64,000 nt of DNA from Rhopalosiphum padi (GCF_020882245.1 NC_083597.1:69294152-69358151); one strand, 5' to 3'. Numbered from the stretch's first letter, positions 13,101-23,620 are shown. The notes: a model not told the origin generated them from the sequence alone. Numbers and translations are program-made.

Positions 13101-16100
13101 GAGAAAATTATTTAAGATTATTATGACTAATTATGATTACATTAATGTTTATGAAATTTTATAACAGAATACAGAATGTATATTTGGATTCTTGCGAAAT
13201 TATTATTATTTATTAGATTTATTACTTTTTCACTCGGTTAATGTGCGTTTTGTTTTTATTATAATTATTATTATCATTCGATTTACTAGTAATTAAGAAC
13301 TTTTATGTAAACCATCATATTATTATATTTAGATATATATATATTCGTCTCACATTTTTTTATTGTTCATAACTTAACTGTAGACTAAATAACAAAAACT
13401 GTTATTGATATATTTATATTAAAACCGACAATGATAATTGATTTAACTTAGATTATTTAATCGGCAAGGTTGTGTTCGCCGAGTTTAAAACTTTAAATAA
13501 AAAAATTGTAAATAAGATAGGAATTGTGTACATATAAACAATGTCATTTACGTGGTTCACTCGACACAATATTACGTGTGTATTGTGCGTTAGGCGTAAC
13601 ACATACGTAGAGGTACCAACGTCGTATTATCGATAAGACTACTAAGAACAGCGATGAAGCAAAGTACGAAAAAGATAATTGATGTATGTTTAAAATTAAG
13701 CTGAGAGATATTGAACAAAAACTAACTGGAACATAGCACAAAATCGGATTTTTAATACGATTATAAATGAAACTATTATTTTATTATAGTGTTGTAATAT
13801 TAAATCACGTCCATTTAACGCTGTTTATAAATCCAAGAGTGTTAATCTTTCCGAAATGTTACCTATCTTCATTTATGGAGTCCAAGAGCTTTCTTTCATA
13901 ATCATTATACTGTAGACGATATCGTAATTTCATGTGACTTCGGCGAATACCAGTGTTCAGCCCGGGAGAAATATCGTTAAAGGGGACAGTAATGCTAAAA
14001 CTACAGATCTTATCGGTTCAGTGAACAAAATAACTTAACATTTTTATAACTAAAGTTGTTCTAAGTATTCGCTACTCTTGGTAATGAACCTAAAAAAGTT
14101 TTACGTTTTTAGATTGAATAGAATTGATGCCCATTTCGTTGAATGAAATACAAAATAAATTGTCGAAAGTGTATTAAACAAAAAAAAAATCACAGAATTA
14201 CATTAGTGTAAAAATGCACATTGTAGAACTGAGAGCTGAAATTGTATGCAATAAAATACGATTTCCTAAAAATATACGCAATAAGGTGGTAAAATACACC
14301 AAAGCTGCAATAGGAATCACTTATTATGTACACGATGTACTGTGTTTAGTATCCGGTGAGATAGGTCCTTTAGAACTTAGGAATGATAATGTAATTTGTT
14401 GGAAAACCAAAAAAAATAAAAATAAAAAAATAGATTAAAACCCGCTAACGCGATACAGATATCGTTATACATAACTCGTATTTATATAATATATTGTGTA
14501 TTATTATATTATGACTATATGTATAGTATAAACATTATGTTCAAATAGTCAAAAAAGTGACTTTAAATGTTTTGGCTGGATATCTGTCAATTTTGAATTT
14601 GTTTTTTTTTTTTCAATATTCGATGAAAATTTTTGATTTTTTGTAAAATGTATGACCTAATTGCACAAAAAAAAAATTTAAATGGAAAAAATAATTTTTT
14701 TTATTGCCAATTTTGACTCGTAATAATATTAAATTTTAGCACAAACGATAGTATTTATGTATAATTAAATCACCAGTGAAAATTACCGTTGGTACTATTT
14801 ATTATTCCAAACACGTTGTGCCTTGTCACTAATATATTAATAGTATTCTATAATATCACTGGTCCGTGCGGGTGTAAACGAAATGTCGTTTCGTCGTGGT
14901 GTAGTCGTGATTCGTGATCGTCTTGTCACCGTGGTGTAGTCGTGGTCGTGGTCGTTGACCGTGTGTTGTACATTGTGCATAATAAACGAATATTATTTCC
15001 GGTGTCTGTTTTTGCAGTTCATCCGAAGCAAAGCCAAGAGATCCGCCGGAACATCCGGGGTCACTCGGCCGCGCCAAATTTGGCGACGGAAACGCCGTCG
15101 GGTACGTTGCGGACGAACGGTCGAAGCAAAACACCTCAACATCTGGTCGTGGACATGCCGCCAATGGACCATCCTGACCAAGATTACTATCCGAAACCGA
15201 AATTCCGACCGAGACATCGGAATTCCAATCAGAGTAAGTTACGAGAAGAATTCTTGGGCGGTGGCGGCTGTGGCGGCGGTGGAGGCGGTAAGGGTGCGTA
15301 TATGAGGAAAACGTCGCAAACGACAATCACACACATAATATATACACAAACACACATACACACACACAAAACACATACACGCGCGCGCACGCAGCATAAC
15401 TACTGATAAGTATATTCAGAGCAATTCATTGAGTATACCAACTTATATATTTTAGTGAATAATGAATTTATCGAAATTCAGATTTTTAAAATTTTTAAAT
15501 ATACTTAAAAAATTTTAACTACTCGAACTTTAGGAGTATCTAATGGTGATCCAAATTTTTATACTTCAAATGAAAACCTATTTTTTTATTATTAATTTTA
15601 TTAAGTGGTTAATTTAAAAAAATGTTTATGTACCAAAATGTTATTAAATATTTATATGAAAAAAAATATTTATGAAAAATGGTTTTACAAAAATATAAAA
15701 AACATAGTATTTATTATACTTTGACCTTTTTTTATAAATCATAAATAAATGATAGATTAATTGGAATTAATAAAATTATCAATGTACCATGGTTTATAAA
15801 GTTTAATAACTAAAACTACTCACTTGAATTTTGAATTAAGTTCAATAGGTTCACTATAATTTAAAAAGAAATGATCACCTAAATAATTTAATTAAAATGG
15901 GATTGTCATTTGAAAAATAAAAGTTTGTAACTCTACAGCGCAATTCTTTAATAATACAAACACATTTCAAATATAGTCTTTAGATATATTTATAAATTAA
16001 ATTATTTTAAATCAGACTTTAAATATCGAATTATTGAAGAAGTAAAAGGCAGTGAGCATATTTGATTAATCACCTATATATGTGTACGGCGATAAGCTAT

Positions 16101-19100
16101 AACGTATAATTTTGTTCGTTTTTCGTTTTTCTCCTTTTTATGTTATCCACGGAATCAGTTTTGATCTTTATGACATCATATTAAATTAATATAGAATTAT
16201 AGAAATCATTTTCAACTCGAACGTTTTCGGTAGTAGAACTAAGTTAATCAAAAAAACGAGAATCATCCTCATTTGTAATTACTCTTGTAAAAAATGTGCA
16301 TCTTATAATTGCGAGATCTATATGTGTGGCGATATCAGTAATTTTAGACCGACTTCAGATGTGGCCTGGGTCAGAACGGATGTTTGCCATTCTGCTGTCT
16401 CTTATCGGACGTTCACGCGTACATTTCCGACCGACCGGAAGAAAATCGTCAACGGCAAACGGAACTAATTATGAGTGTCTCCGCTACCAGTTCCTATGAT
16501 ACGAGTTGATTATTCTTCAAAAATACTGTATTTGCACATCTATTGTATTAGTTTTTAATTTTGTTATGTTCAATTGAGGAATCAAATTAAATCACTAGGT
16601 ACTAAAAAGTTCACTATATTTCATAAATAATAATATAATCGTCTAAATCAAAATTTAGCTTACAGTTTAATAGAATACTTTTATTTACTCATTTTAGATT
16701 CTGAACGGAGTGATGAATGTATTGATTTTACAATGATATGTGTTTTTTTTTAAATTTATTTTTTATTTTTGTGTCTGTCATCACTTTTTGGAGTAGTAAT
16801 AATGCTTCGATTTTTGCTTCAGCCCCTCTTTAAAAAGGAAAATTCATCTAGTTGGTACTTTGGGGGGTCAAAAGTAAAAAATTTCCAATAGTTTTCAAAA
16901 GCGTCTGGAAAAACCCTGAAAAAATTACGGAAAAACGGGAATTTTTACACAACATCTTTTTGACAAAATTGATTTTTTGATTTTGCTGTTACTCAAAAAC
17001 GAATCATTGTAAATACTTGAAATTTTCACAAAATGTTTATATTAACGTTATCTATTTACGATTACATTTTCAAAATATTTAGAATTTTTTTAAGCTACTT
17101 ATAGATAATTTAAATTTTTTACTTTTTTAAGTTTATTTTCTTAAAATGCCGATAAAAAAAATTTGGCTATTCAAAAAATCTTTAAAATTTAATACAAGGT
17201 TAAATAAAATAAGGAAATATATCAACATCGCGAAAATTTGCAAGGAATTTTGAAGTGGAAAATTCATAAAATTTTAAAATAATTCATAGAATTCAATACA
17301 AGGTTATCCATAAGTTTTCCTTTAAGTAATTGTAAAAAAAAATTCCAGCGTCAAAATAGAAAACATTTTATGAGCGTATGAAATTTAATTTTTTACGAAA
17401 TCGCGTAAAATAACGATATATTACAATTTAAATATAAGTAATAATAATATAATATATCCAACTAATTATCATTGACTGACAAATCATCTCCGTTCAGAAT
17501 CGTTTTTCGTATACAATGATACTCGTCATTGCATTCAAATTTAACACATCCACACGACCAGTGACCTACTCTCCATCTCTACTATACAGCAGAGCGATAC
17601 CCAATTGCCCACTTTTTTTATATTAAAATGATAATAATACTTAATTTTACCTATCAAAAATTAAAACAGTTAATTAATTTCCATGCATTTCATAGTTCAT
17701 ACGTATAAGAGTATTTCACATATTGATGTATTGTGGTTTATTAGATTTTTTTTAGTTCTAATATATTTTGTAATTAAGTAAATAATACAATAAGTTTTTC
17801 ATACAAAATTAAGTAGTAATCATTATTTACCTTCTGAAAATGTAAAACAAAAAGCAATACTTATCACATTCAGCTATTTAATAATATATCTCCTTTTTAT
17901 AATACAGTGAAACTTCCATACAACGAAGTCGAATAATTAACAAAAAAAAAAATCGTAATATGGAGGAATTCGTTAAATAGAATTACATTTTATTTAAAAA
18001 TGATGGTCATAGTCCTTAAAAATATTTCAGAACATTTTGTAAAATGGAAGTTAATTGTATGGAAGTTTCACTGTATTTGCAAAAAAATAATGTTTTATGT
18101 TACGTATAAGAACTTAAAAAGCAGAATATTATATTAAACAATAATTTATATGGTTTAAAAATAAGTTGATAGTATAACAAAAAAATATTGAATACAAATA
18201 AGTGCATAGCATTATATAAGTATTAGTTTTTCGCTTACGTTAATTATTCAAATATTATAATCATTTTATTTATTTATACGAATTTAAGTGAATTAATTTA
18301 TTTTTATTAAATCTTAACAACAGTTTAATGTAATTGTCATTCATTTTTGTGTTTATAGGCTATAGATCTCTAAATTTACATCTTGTCATAACTGTATAAT
18401 ATAATACGAATGGATTTCAATTGGACCGTTAGCTATTTATTATCACTAAGTTATTAACTATTTTGTTTAAGTTGATATTATTTGGTATTAACACAAAACT
18501 GGTATATTATCCGGGATCTAACATTTCATAGATGATTAAAAATAAGCTTTTTATGTGCAAGAGCAATATTTCGAATTCCAAGTGCGCGAAGCACTTAAAA
18601 AACGAAGTATGTATGTTGCTTTTCGGACATTTTAGTTATGCTGCGTAGCGGAACGAATAAGTGTGACATATCGGCTGTCGCTAGGCTGCAGAACATAGTT
18701 TAAGTTCTCAGAACAATCAGGGACAAATACAATAATATATTACGGACGGCTTTCCGCTCTCCACTTCCCCTATACATATCCCCCTGACCACCGCCCACTA
18801 GACCTTGGACGTAAAGTTTCCCGGGGTATCATTAGTCTACGACGGGTAAAGAAAATAAAATCTCCAAACGGGGAAGGAATGAAGGTGAAAATAATAAAAT
18901 GGGATTTTTTAAGCCTAGAGTATTTTTGCAACTTACCAGTGAAATCGCTTAAAATCTAGGATTAGATTTTCGGTTTTATCATTATTTTCTGTTATTTGTG
19001 GAAAACAAATAAAAACGGAAACAGAGTCTCGTGAGCTGTGACAGATGTGAACAAACTATTTCATTATAAAATACGTCATATTATACCAACATGCATACAT

Positions 19101-21374
19101 TTAACCATGAACGATCTACTGTTGAAATATATCGTTGAATTTAAAAGGTTCTGATTTTTTTTTTAAGTATCACGCATTTTCATAATCGTTGGTAATCATA
19201 AAATAAACATAAAATGCATATTAAACTATATAATAAGTGTTTATAGTTGTACGATTCGTAAACACAAACTTACAGTTTGCTATATAAATTCAAACGTATG
19301 AAGTATGTTGAGCATTTTAATATGCACATTAGTTGGTGTACTTTTAAATATGTTTATAATACATTTTAAGTATACATTTATATACGTATACAAACTAATA
19401 TGTATATAGTTTGATTTTGCTTAAATTTTGCTTACGTTTTGTTTTATCTTATCTAAAGTCTAAACTTTATTTATTTAACCTATATTACATCTATAATTAG
19501 TATGCTAATGCATCGGTAAAGACATATTTTTGCGATCCGAAGTTTATTCAATTTATCAAACAATATTTATCAAAAGATAAGTTATGAAATATATGAACTT
19601 AAACTTAAAAACATTCGATGATCATGTTTAAGAGCAAAATGGGTTAAAGATATAATATATATTTTATGATAGTATTATAATATGAATAAAGTTCGAATAA
19701 GTTCGTGACATTTATTTCAATAGTTTTTATATTTGAATAAAAACGAATGTTCATACTGTATACAGATTCGGGACTTTTTATATACCTACATCATTTTAAA
19801 ATGAAAATATTATTCGAAAAAATAAGAAAAAAATTAAAATTGAATAAGTTTCTTGTAAAAAAAAATTCGCATAACGACAAAAAATATCAACAAGTATTTG
19901 AGTGTATATAACTGTGTTTTTATACAATATATAAATGTATAAATTCATCGCATATAAAACAAACTGTACGCTGTGTTTATACGGTTAGGTACTAACTCAA
20001 TACAATAGTAAAATACCATTGAAATTCCCGTCGTTTTTAACGATTTTTATTTGAATAATTACGACTCTCGGTATATATATATAATATATATATATTATAT
20101 TATGAAAAATATCAACTCTCCTCTACCGAAAATCCCATGACATTTTTTCTACAAAGTCGATGTAAGGTCGTCTGTTCATTTATTTGGGTGGTAAATATGC
20201 GTATAGGTGAACATTAGATGCAAATTTACAGTGCTAAAATAATTTATCTTCCATAGACCCGTAGAGGGTTTCGCAGTTTTACCCACACAAAACTTATTAT
20301 TATTTTTTTTTTTTAAATACGTTCTATCGAATTATTAAAACAGATCAATCATTTTATTATACATTTACGAAAATGTCAAACGGTTTCAATAATAATATAA
20401 ACAAGATAGCATTTTTTGATTTGTTAACGGAAATTTGTGGTATAAATATTTTTAATCGATTAAATATAAAAATTCAATTTTCAAACCGAAATTATCATTG
20501 TTTAAAGTAATTTGGAAAGTGAATTTGATATACACTGATATTATTTCATTAAAAAGACGCGTAAAGCCTTCATTTGAAATAAAATAGTAAAAGATGCATT
20601 ATTATTATTACCCATATCGGATAAAATTATTTCATACAAAATATAATATTATTTTTAATACACATTTTTATCATGACAATATATAAAAAAATAACTACCT
20701 ATAGGCTATAGGTACACTGTGTCACCGTGTCTATGTAAAATCAATCATATGGAAAAGTGGTAAATTTCATAACACCTGTTTTACTTTTAAAGTCAAAAAT
20801 ATTTATGTCGAAAGTTTTGAAGTCTATTATTCTGTCGTTTTTTTAACCATCACGTCCCGTCGTTTTCGCAGGCAAACGTTTGGAGGTGATGGCGCCGAGT
20901 CCGCGCATCATGTCGCCGCTGGGTTTCGCCGTGAACCGGCAATACCCTCGACGGTCGACCCGGTACAGCGATTACTACGACGACGCGGAGCCGTGCGAGT
21001 TCGACGACAACAACCCGGACCACATCAAGCCCGTGCCCATATGGCTGTGCGTGCTGCTGGTGGTCAGCTACATAATCATGGGCGCGTTCCTGTTCAAGAG
21101 CTGGGAGAACTGGGAGTTCCCGGACTCGGCGTACTTCTGCTTCATAACGCTCACCACCATCGGGTTCGGCGACTTCGTGCCCGCCCAGCGTGTGATGAAT
21201 AAAGGCGACGACACCAAGCTCCGCATATGGTTCTGCTCGCTGTACCTGTTGTTCGGCATCGCCCTATTGGCGATGAGCTTCAACCTTGTCCAGGAAGAAG
21301 TCATCAGCAACGTCAAGACCGTAGCCCGACACTTGGGCATCATCAAGGACGAGGACGAGGAGGAGTCCGAGTGA
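6960..21374 (+). CDS. Two-pore-domain (K2P, TWIK-type) potassium channel, 3' six exons (5' end outside window)
   Basis: Background K+ leak channel of the plasma membrane; family members dimerise and each subunit gives two pore loops. The exons 6960-7191, 7918-8031, 8110-8318, 10060-10164, 15018-15233 and 20872-21374 join in one frame to give 459 residues and a TGA stop. The first codon is split: the missing exon supplies G and this one supplies GT, giving the first Gly of GYG (residues 1-3). M2 lies at about 14-34, M3 at 348-367, the second filter TTIGFGD at 387-393, M4 at 410-432, and the tail is acidic (451-459). The M2-M3 linker is about 310 residues and rich in Arg, Ser and Thr, against a few tens in typical K2P channels. 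M1 and half of the first pore loop lie upstream of the window. Databases often label insect relatives 'TWiK family of potassium channels protein'. The family is certain from both filters; the ortholog is not determined. Confidence 0.95.
7918..8031 (+). CDS. K2P channel exon 2: linker segment
   Basis: The acceptor TTTTTCTAG ends at 7917 and the donor GTGAAA starts at 8032. Phase is 2 in and 2 out, matching the neighbours. It encodes a Ser/Thr/Arg-rich piece of the M2-M3 linker (contains SLKRTGRISQRSADSALG). No domain is recognised. It is separated from the next exon by an intron of only 78 bases. Confidence 0.88.
8110..8318 (+). CDS. K2P channel exon 3: linker segment
   Basis: The acceptor TTCTTGTAG ends at 8109. 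It enters in phase 2 and leaves in phase 1. It encodes a Tyr-, Asn-, His- and Arg-rich low-complexity part of the linker (begins RYYNKMEREYAMFGGGMP). The donor at 8319 is GTACTC, poorer than the others. If it is not used, the frame continues 12 codons into the intron and stops near 8351, giving a channel without M3, the second pore loop and M4. Confidence 0.85.
8319..10059 (+). other. K2P intron between exons 3 and 4
   Basis: A 1,741-base intron with AT-rich sequence throughout. No coding frame or mobile element boundary recognised. Confidence 0.7.
10060..10164 (+). CDS. K2P channel exon 4: linker segment
   Basis: The acceptor TTTTGTTAG ends at 10059 and the strong donor GTAAGT starts at 10165; phase is 1 in and 1 out. 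It encodes an acidic linker piece (DPSYSDGDQLDGPELQQ, then VPSILFNKYALDREESRR). No domain is recognised. The frame fits both neighbours, which is the main support for a small exon 1.7 kb from the previous one. Confidence 0.85.
10690..10765. repeat. Fragment of the same repeat family as 16697-17521
   Basis: The block 10705-10737 closely matches 17490-17521: both run from CCGTTC through AATCGTTTTTCGT to ACAATGATA. This is one end of the inverted-repeat family described at 16697, without the rest of the element. Confidence 0.65.
11132..11330 (-). pseudogene. Possible LTR-retrotransposon Gag remnant
   Basis: A minus-strand frame reads SIESYLKCLENVITINNW, then RNKEAIIYL and a decayed hydrophobic tail ending in a stop at 11132. 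The spacing recalls Gypsy-type Gag proteins, where a 'S.EEYLE.LENV...N.W....AI.YL' helix block precedes a '.G.A...Y' motif. It lies inside the K2P intron with no LTRs recognised around it. The match is by eye and short; it may be chance. Confidence 0.3.
14896..14944 (+). repeat. Direct repeat upstream of exon 5
   Basis: GTGGTGTAGTCGTG occurs twice, at 14896-14909 and 14931-14944, 35 bases apart, followed by more GTCGTG words. It lies about 75 bases before the exon 5 acceptor. Confidence 0.7.
15018..15233 (+). CDS. K2P channel exon 5: linker segment with alternative donor
   Basis: The acceptor TTTTTGCAG ends at 15017 and the donor GTAAGT starts at 15234; phase is 1 in and 1 out. It encodes a basic, Pro-rich linker segment (starts IHPKQSQEIRRNIRG, ends near KFRPRHRNSNQ). 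A second donor, GTAAGG, sits at 15288. It would extend the exon by exactly 54 bases (18 codons), open throughout and keeping phase 1, and would add a run of glycines around one cysteine. The exon is much more GC-rich than the flanking introns. Confidence 0.88.
15255..15295 (+). promoter_or_regulatory. G-rich tract and alternative 5' splice site of exon 5
   Basis: GGCGGT/GGC triplets run from about 15256 to 15287 and end in a second donor, GTAAGG, at 15288. Use of it would add 18 codons without changing frame or phase. The G-rich RNA could also act as an intronic splicing enhancer for the normal donor at 15234. Confidence 0.45.
15329..15394. repeat. (CA)n/(CG)n interrupted microsatellite
   Basis: Alternating CA-rich repeats that end in a short CGCGCGCGCACGC run, shortly after the exon 5 alternative donor. 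Confidence 0.85.
16697..17521. mobile_element. Non-autonomous inverted-repeat element of an aphid-type family
   Basis: GATTCTGAACGGAG at 16697-16710 is matched on the opposite strand at 17488-17501, with similar bases continuing inward (TGATGA against ATGA). The interior has no coding capacity and shows features I recall from a very common pea-aphid repeat: long T runs, a 'TTTTCAAAAGCGTCTGG' block and a 'CAAGGTTATCCATAAG' block. Related pieces occur at 10690 and at about 58660-58990. The homologous block at 10.7 kb continues past the inverted repeat to about 17521, so the true end may lie to the right of 17501. Confidence 0.75.
17905..18073. mobile_element. 169-bp MITE with perfect 19-bp TIRs and TA target site
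   Basis: CAGTGAAACTTCCATACAA at 17905-17923 is repeated as its exact reverse complement at 18055-18073. TA dinucleotides flank both ends (17903-17904 and 18074-18075). TA duplication and CAGTG ends point to a Tc1/mariner (pogo-like) parent. There is no coding sequence; the element was probably mobilised in trans. The near-perfect ends suggest a fairly recent insertion. Confidence 0.88.
20072..20099. repeat. AT dinucleotide tract
   Basis: Interrupted (TA)n in the last K2P intron. Confidence 0.85.
20872..21374 (+). CDS. K2P channel terminal exon: M3, second pore loop, M4 and C-terminus
   Basis: The acceptor TTTTCGCAG ends at 20871; the exon enters in phase 1 and ends at TGA 21372-21374. It encodes the end of the linker, an acidic stretch before M3, M3 (IWLCVLLVVSYIIMGAFLF), the second pore helix and filter (TLTTIGFGDFVP), M4 (IWFCSLYLLFGIALLAMSF) and a short tail ending DEDEEESE. 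Its base composition is strikingly GC-rich compared with its surroundings. The opposite strand and other frames here also contain open stretches, which are shadows of this exon. Confidence 0.96.
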
Positions 21375-21823
21375 CGGTGTTGACTCGTTCAATAATATTT
21401 TACCTAATAATGATATTTATACATTATCGTATGCGTCGAATGCAATATACTTTCATAATACGGACCGCGTACACGTCGTTGTAACTTTTGCATAATGAAT
21501 ATTGTTTTAGATAATATTATTATGTTTTACGATATAATTATTGTGTTCATGTTCTTACGGCCGTCAACCACCCGTGCCAGTTTTGTACATTTTACCTGCA
21601 GTTATTGTGTCTATATATAGTTTTAAGAAATTTCATTTTAATTACCAAAAATAAAAAAATTTTCGATACACCGTTTGCGTACAGATATCCAAAGAAGAAA
21701 CTATTTAAAATTTTAAAATATGAAAAATAAATTATAAATCAATTTTAAATTTTAACCTTAACTTTAAATGTTAATCATTATAGGTATTAATGATGATAAT
21801 AATTATGTTTATTGTTAAATAAA
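21375..21823 (+). terminator. K2P 3' untranslated region with candidate poly(A) signals
   Basis: AATAAA hexamers follow the stop codon at 21650-21655, 21726-21731 and 21818-21823. I cannot tell which is used. The stretch includes one arm (21581-21598) of an inverted repeat whose partner lies at 21939-21956, and UGUACAU-type words that loosely resemble Pumilio sites. Confidence 0.5.
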
Positions 21824-21956
21824 ATATTAGATTTTGTTATATAGTTAAAAATAGTATATAAAAATATTGTTTTATTTATGATAAAAAAATGATGTAAAAA
21901 ATATTATTTTGTACATGTAAAAATAGTCTATTAAATTCCAGGTAAAATGTACAAAA
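21581..21956. repeat. Inverted repeat downstream of the K2P stop codon
   Basis: TTTTGTACATTTTACCTG at 21581-21598 and its exact reverse complement at 21939-21956 are about 340 bases apart. Similarity continues outward with interruptions: a CGTGC word and a CAACC word on the left pair with GCACG and GGTTG on the right. A third partial copy (TTTTGTACAT) is at about 21907-21916. It could be a small terminal-inverted-repeat element or an RNA hairpin in the 3' UTR. Confidence 0.7.
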
Positions 21957-22049
21957 TGCACGCAGGCGGTTGTCACTAGCAGTCATAATACGCTCGTTTC
22001 CGTCATTCGTCTGAAATCGTCAATATGTTATGTAGGCTGATGGGTTTAT

Positions 22050-22070
22050 AATATATATATATATATATAT
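22050..22070. repeat. (AT)n microsatellite
   Basis: About ten AT units. Confidence 0.9.
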
Positions 22071-23620
22071 AATATTACATATAAACGATGCATTTTAATA
22101 ATATTAACAATTATTAACGGATAGAAATCGTTAAAATCCTGCGCAGTGACCGAATGACGAAATGACGATACTTATCATGCACATTTTTCAGTGACGCTAT
22201 CTATATATAATATCATACCTGTTGACGATAGACAATACGGCCCATTATTATATTATTTTAAAATACTCTCAATCGATTATATTATTATTTTTGAAATATT
22301 ACATTTCACCTACGATAAACGATAGTTTTTAATGAAAACTTATAAAAAATACCGTTATTTAAAAGCAACGTAACGATATTAAATTTGCACCATTTCAAAA
22401 CGTCCATACAGTAAACTTAACGTTGCTTCATGCGCCGGAATTTCATTGTGTATTATACATCCCGTTGCATTACAAAACTGTAATTTAGCTTGAGAGCATA
22501 TAAACGAAAACGAGGTCACGAATCTTTGATAAGGATCAGCCGTTTAAATCTCTAAAACTATCAATGTAATGTGTAACAGTGCATTTCAAGTACCTAATGG
22601 AGCAATGAAGATATTGATAAAATTATTTATATTATATATGTTTAGATAATCTATGACTTAAAATGGTGCAAAAAATAAAAATGTCAACGATTTTATTTAT
22701 CCGTCAAACCATTAACAATTTTCTATGAAAAAAAATTGAATGTAACGTTTTGAATGTTCGTTTTTTTTTTATATATAGGCTTTTGAGTCAACACAACTTT
22801 CGTCATGTTTCATAATAATAATCATAATTTTAGACAGTTAAGTAAGTGCCCATATTACTATTTTATTTTATGAAAAAAACTCAATAAATATAGTACCTAA
22901 GTAAGTTATGAAACCATCAAAAATATATTTACTTTAAACAATTTTTCTTTAAATTCAAGTTTTTGTTTAACATAATAATACAGAATAATAATAATTTTCG
23001 ATTTTAATATAATATATTATAATAAATTTGAATAAATTTAACTGTACGAATTTTATTACAAATAAAAAATAAATTAATATAAATACATAATAGATAGAAA
23101 ACATTTGTATACAAATATTGTTATTATATTAAATACTAAATTCAAGAGTTGTACGTCATAATATTATATATATAATATTTACTTGGAATACAGAACTTCC
23201 CTTCTGAGTATTTACATAATAATAATAAATGTATAAATTAACCATTTTTCTTTTACAAAGGTCTAGATGTCTACTAAGGACTAACATTAGGTTATTGAAT
23301 TAATATAATGGTTTTCTTATTAAACTGCATTTTTGGGTAAGTACTAAAGTACTTGTATACGTTATTCTTACAATGTAATTTGTATTTTATTTTATCATTT
23401 AATACTAAAATACTTCAGAAAGCAATGTTCCAAGAAAAATGTGTTTTTATTATATAATATATTTATAACTGCATTTATTATTATTAGTTTTAGTTTACTA
23501 ATCTTAATAATTAGTTGAATTAAAAATATTTTTAATTGTGAAAGACATTCAAAATAATTCATAAATGCAATTTCTATGATTAAGAAAACTATTTGTAACT
23601 TTATTAGATTGCATAAATAT

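Larger units (their letters stand above)
10165..15017 (+). other. K2P intron between exons 4 and 5
   Basis: A 4,853-base intron. It holds a short repeat-family fragment at about 10690-10765, a Gag-like remnant at 11132-11330 on the minus strand, a 16-bp perfect palindrome at 12510-12525, an unrecognised 74-codon frame at 14214-14438 on the plus strand, and two 14-bp direct repeats at 14896-14909 and 14931-14944 just before exon 5. The rest is AT-rich intron. Confidence 0.65.
15234..20871 (+). other. K2P intron between exons 5 and 6
   Basis: A 5,638-base intron. It holds a CA/CG-alternating microsatellite at about 15329-15394, a GC-rich open patch at 16190-16500, the inverted-repeat element 16697-17501, the MITE 17905-18073, a GC-richer patch at about 18560-18900 with a small hairpin at 18580-18596, and an AT dinucleotide tract at 20072-20099. 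The remainder is AT-rich. Confidence 0.65.

Noticed and set aside
14856..15326. Minus-strand 156-codon open frame
   Set aside because: Antisense shadow of the GC-rich K2P exon 5 and its flanks; the plus-strand exon has matching splice sites and phase.
21068..21346. Antisense and alternate-frame open frames over the last K2P exon
   Set aside because: Shadows of the channel coding exon.
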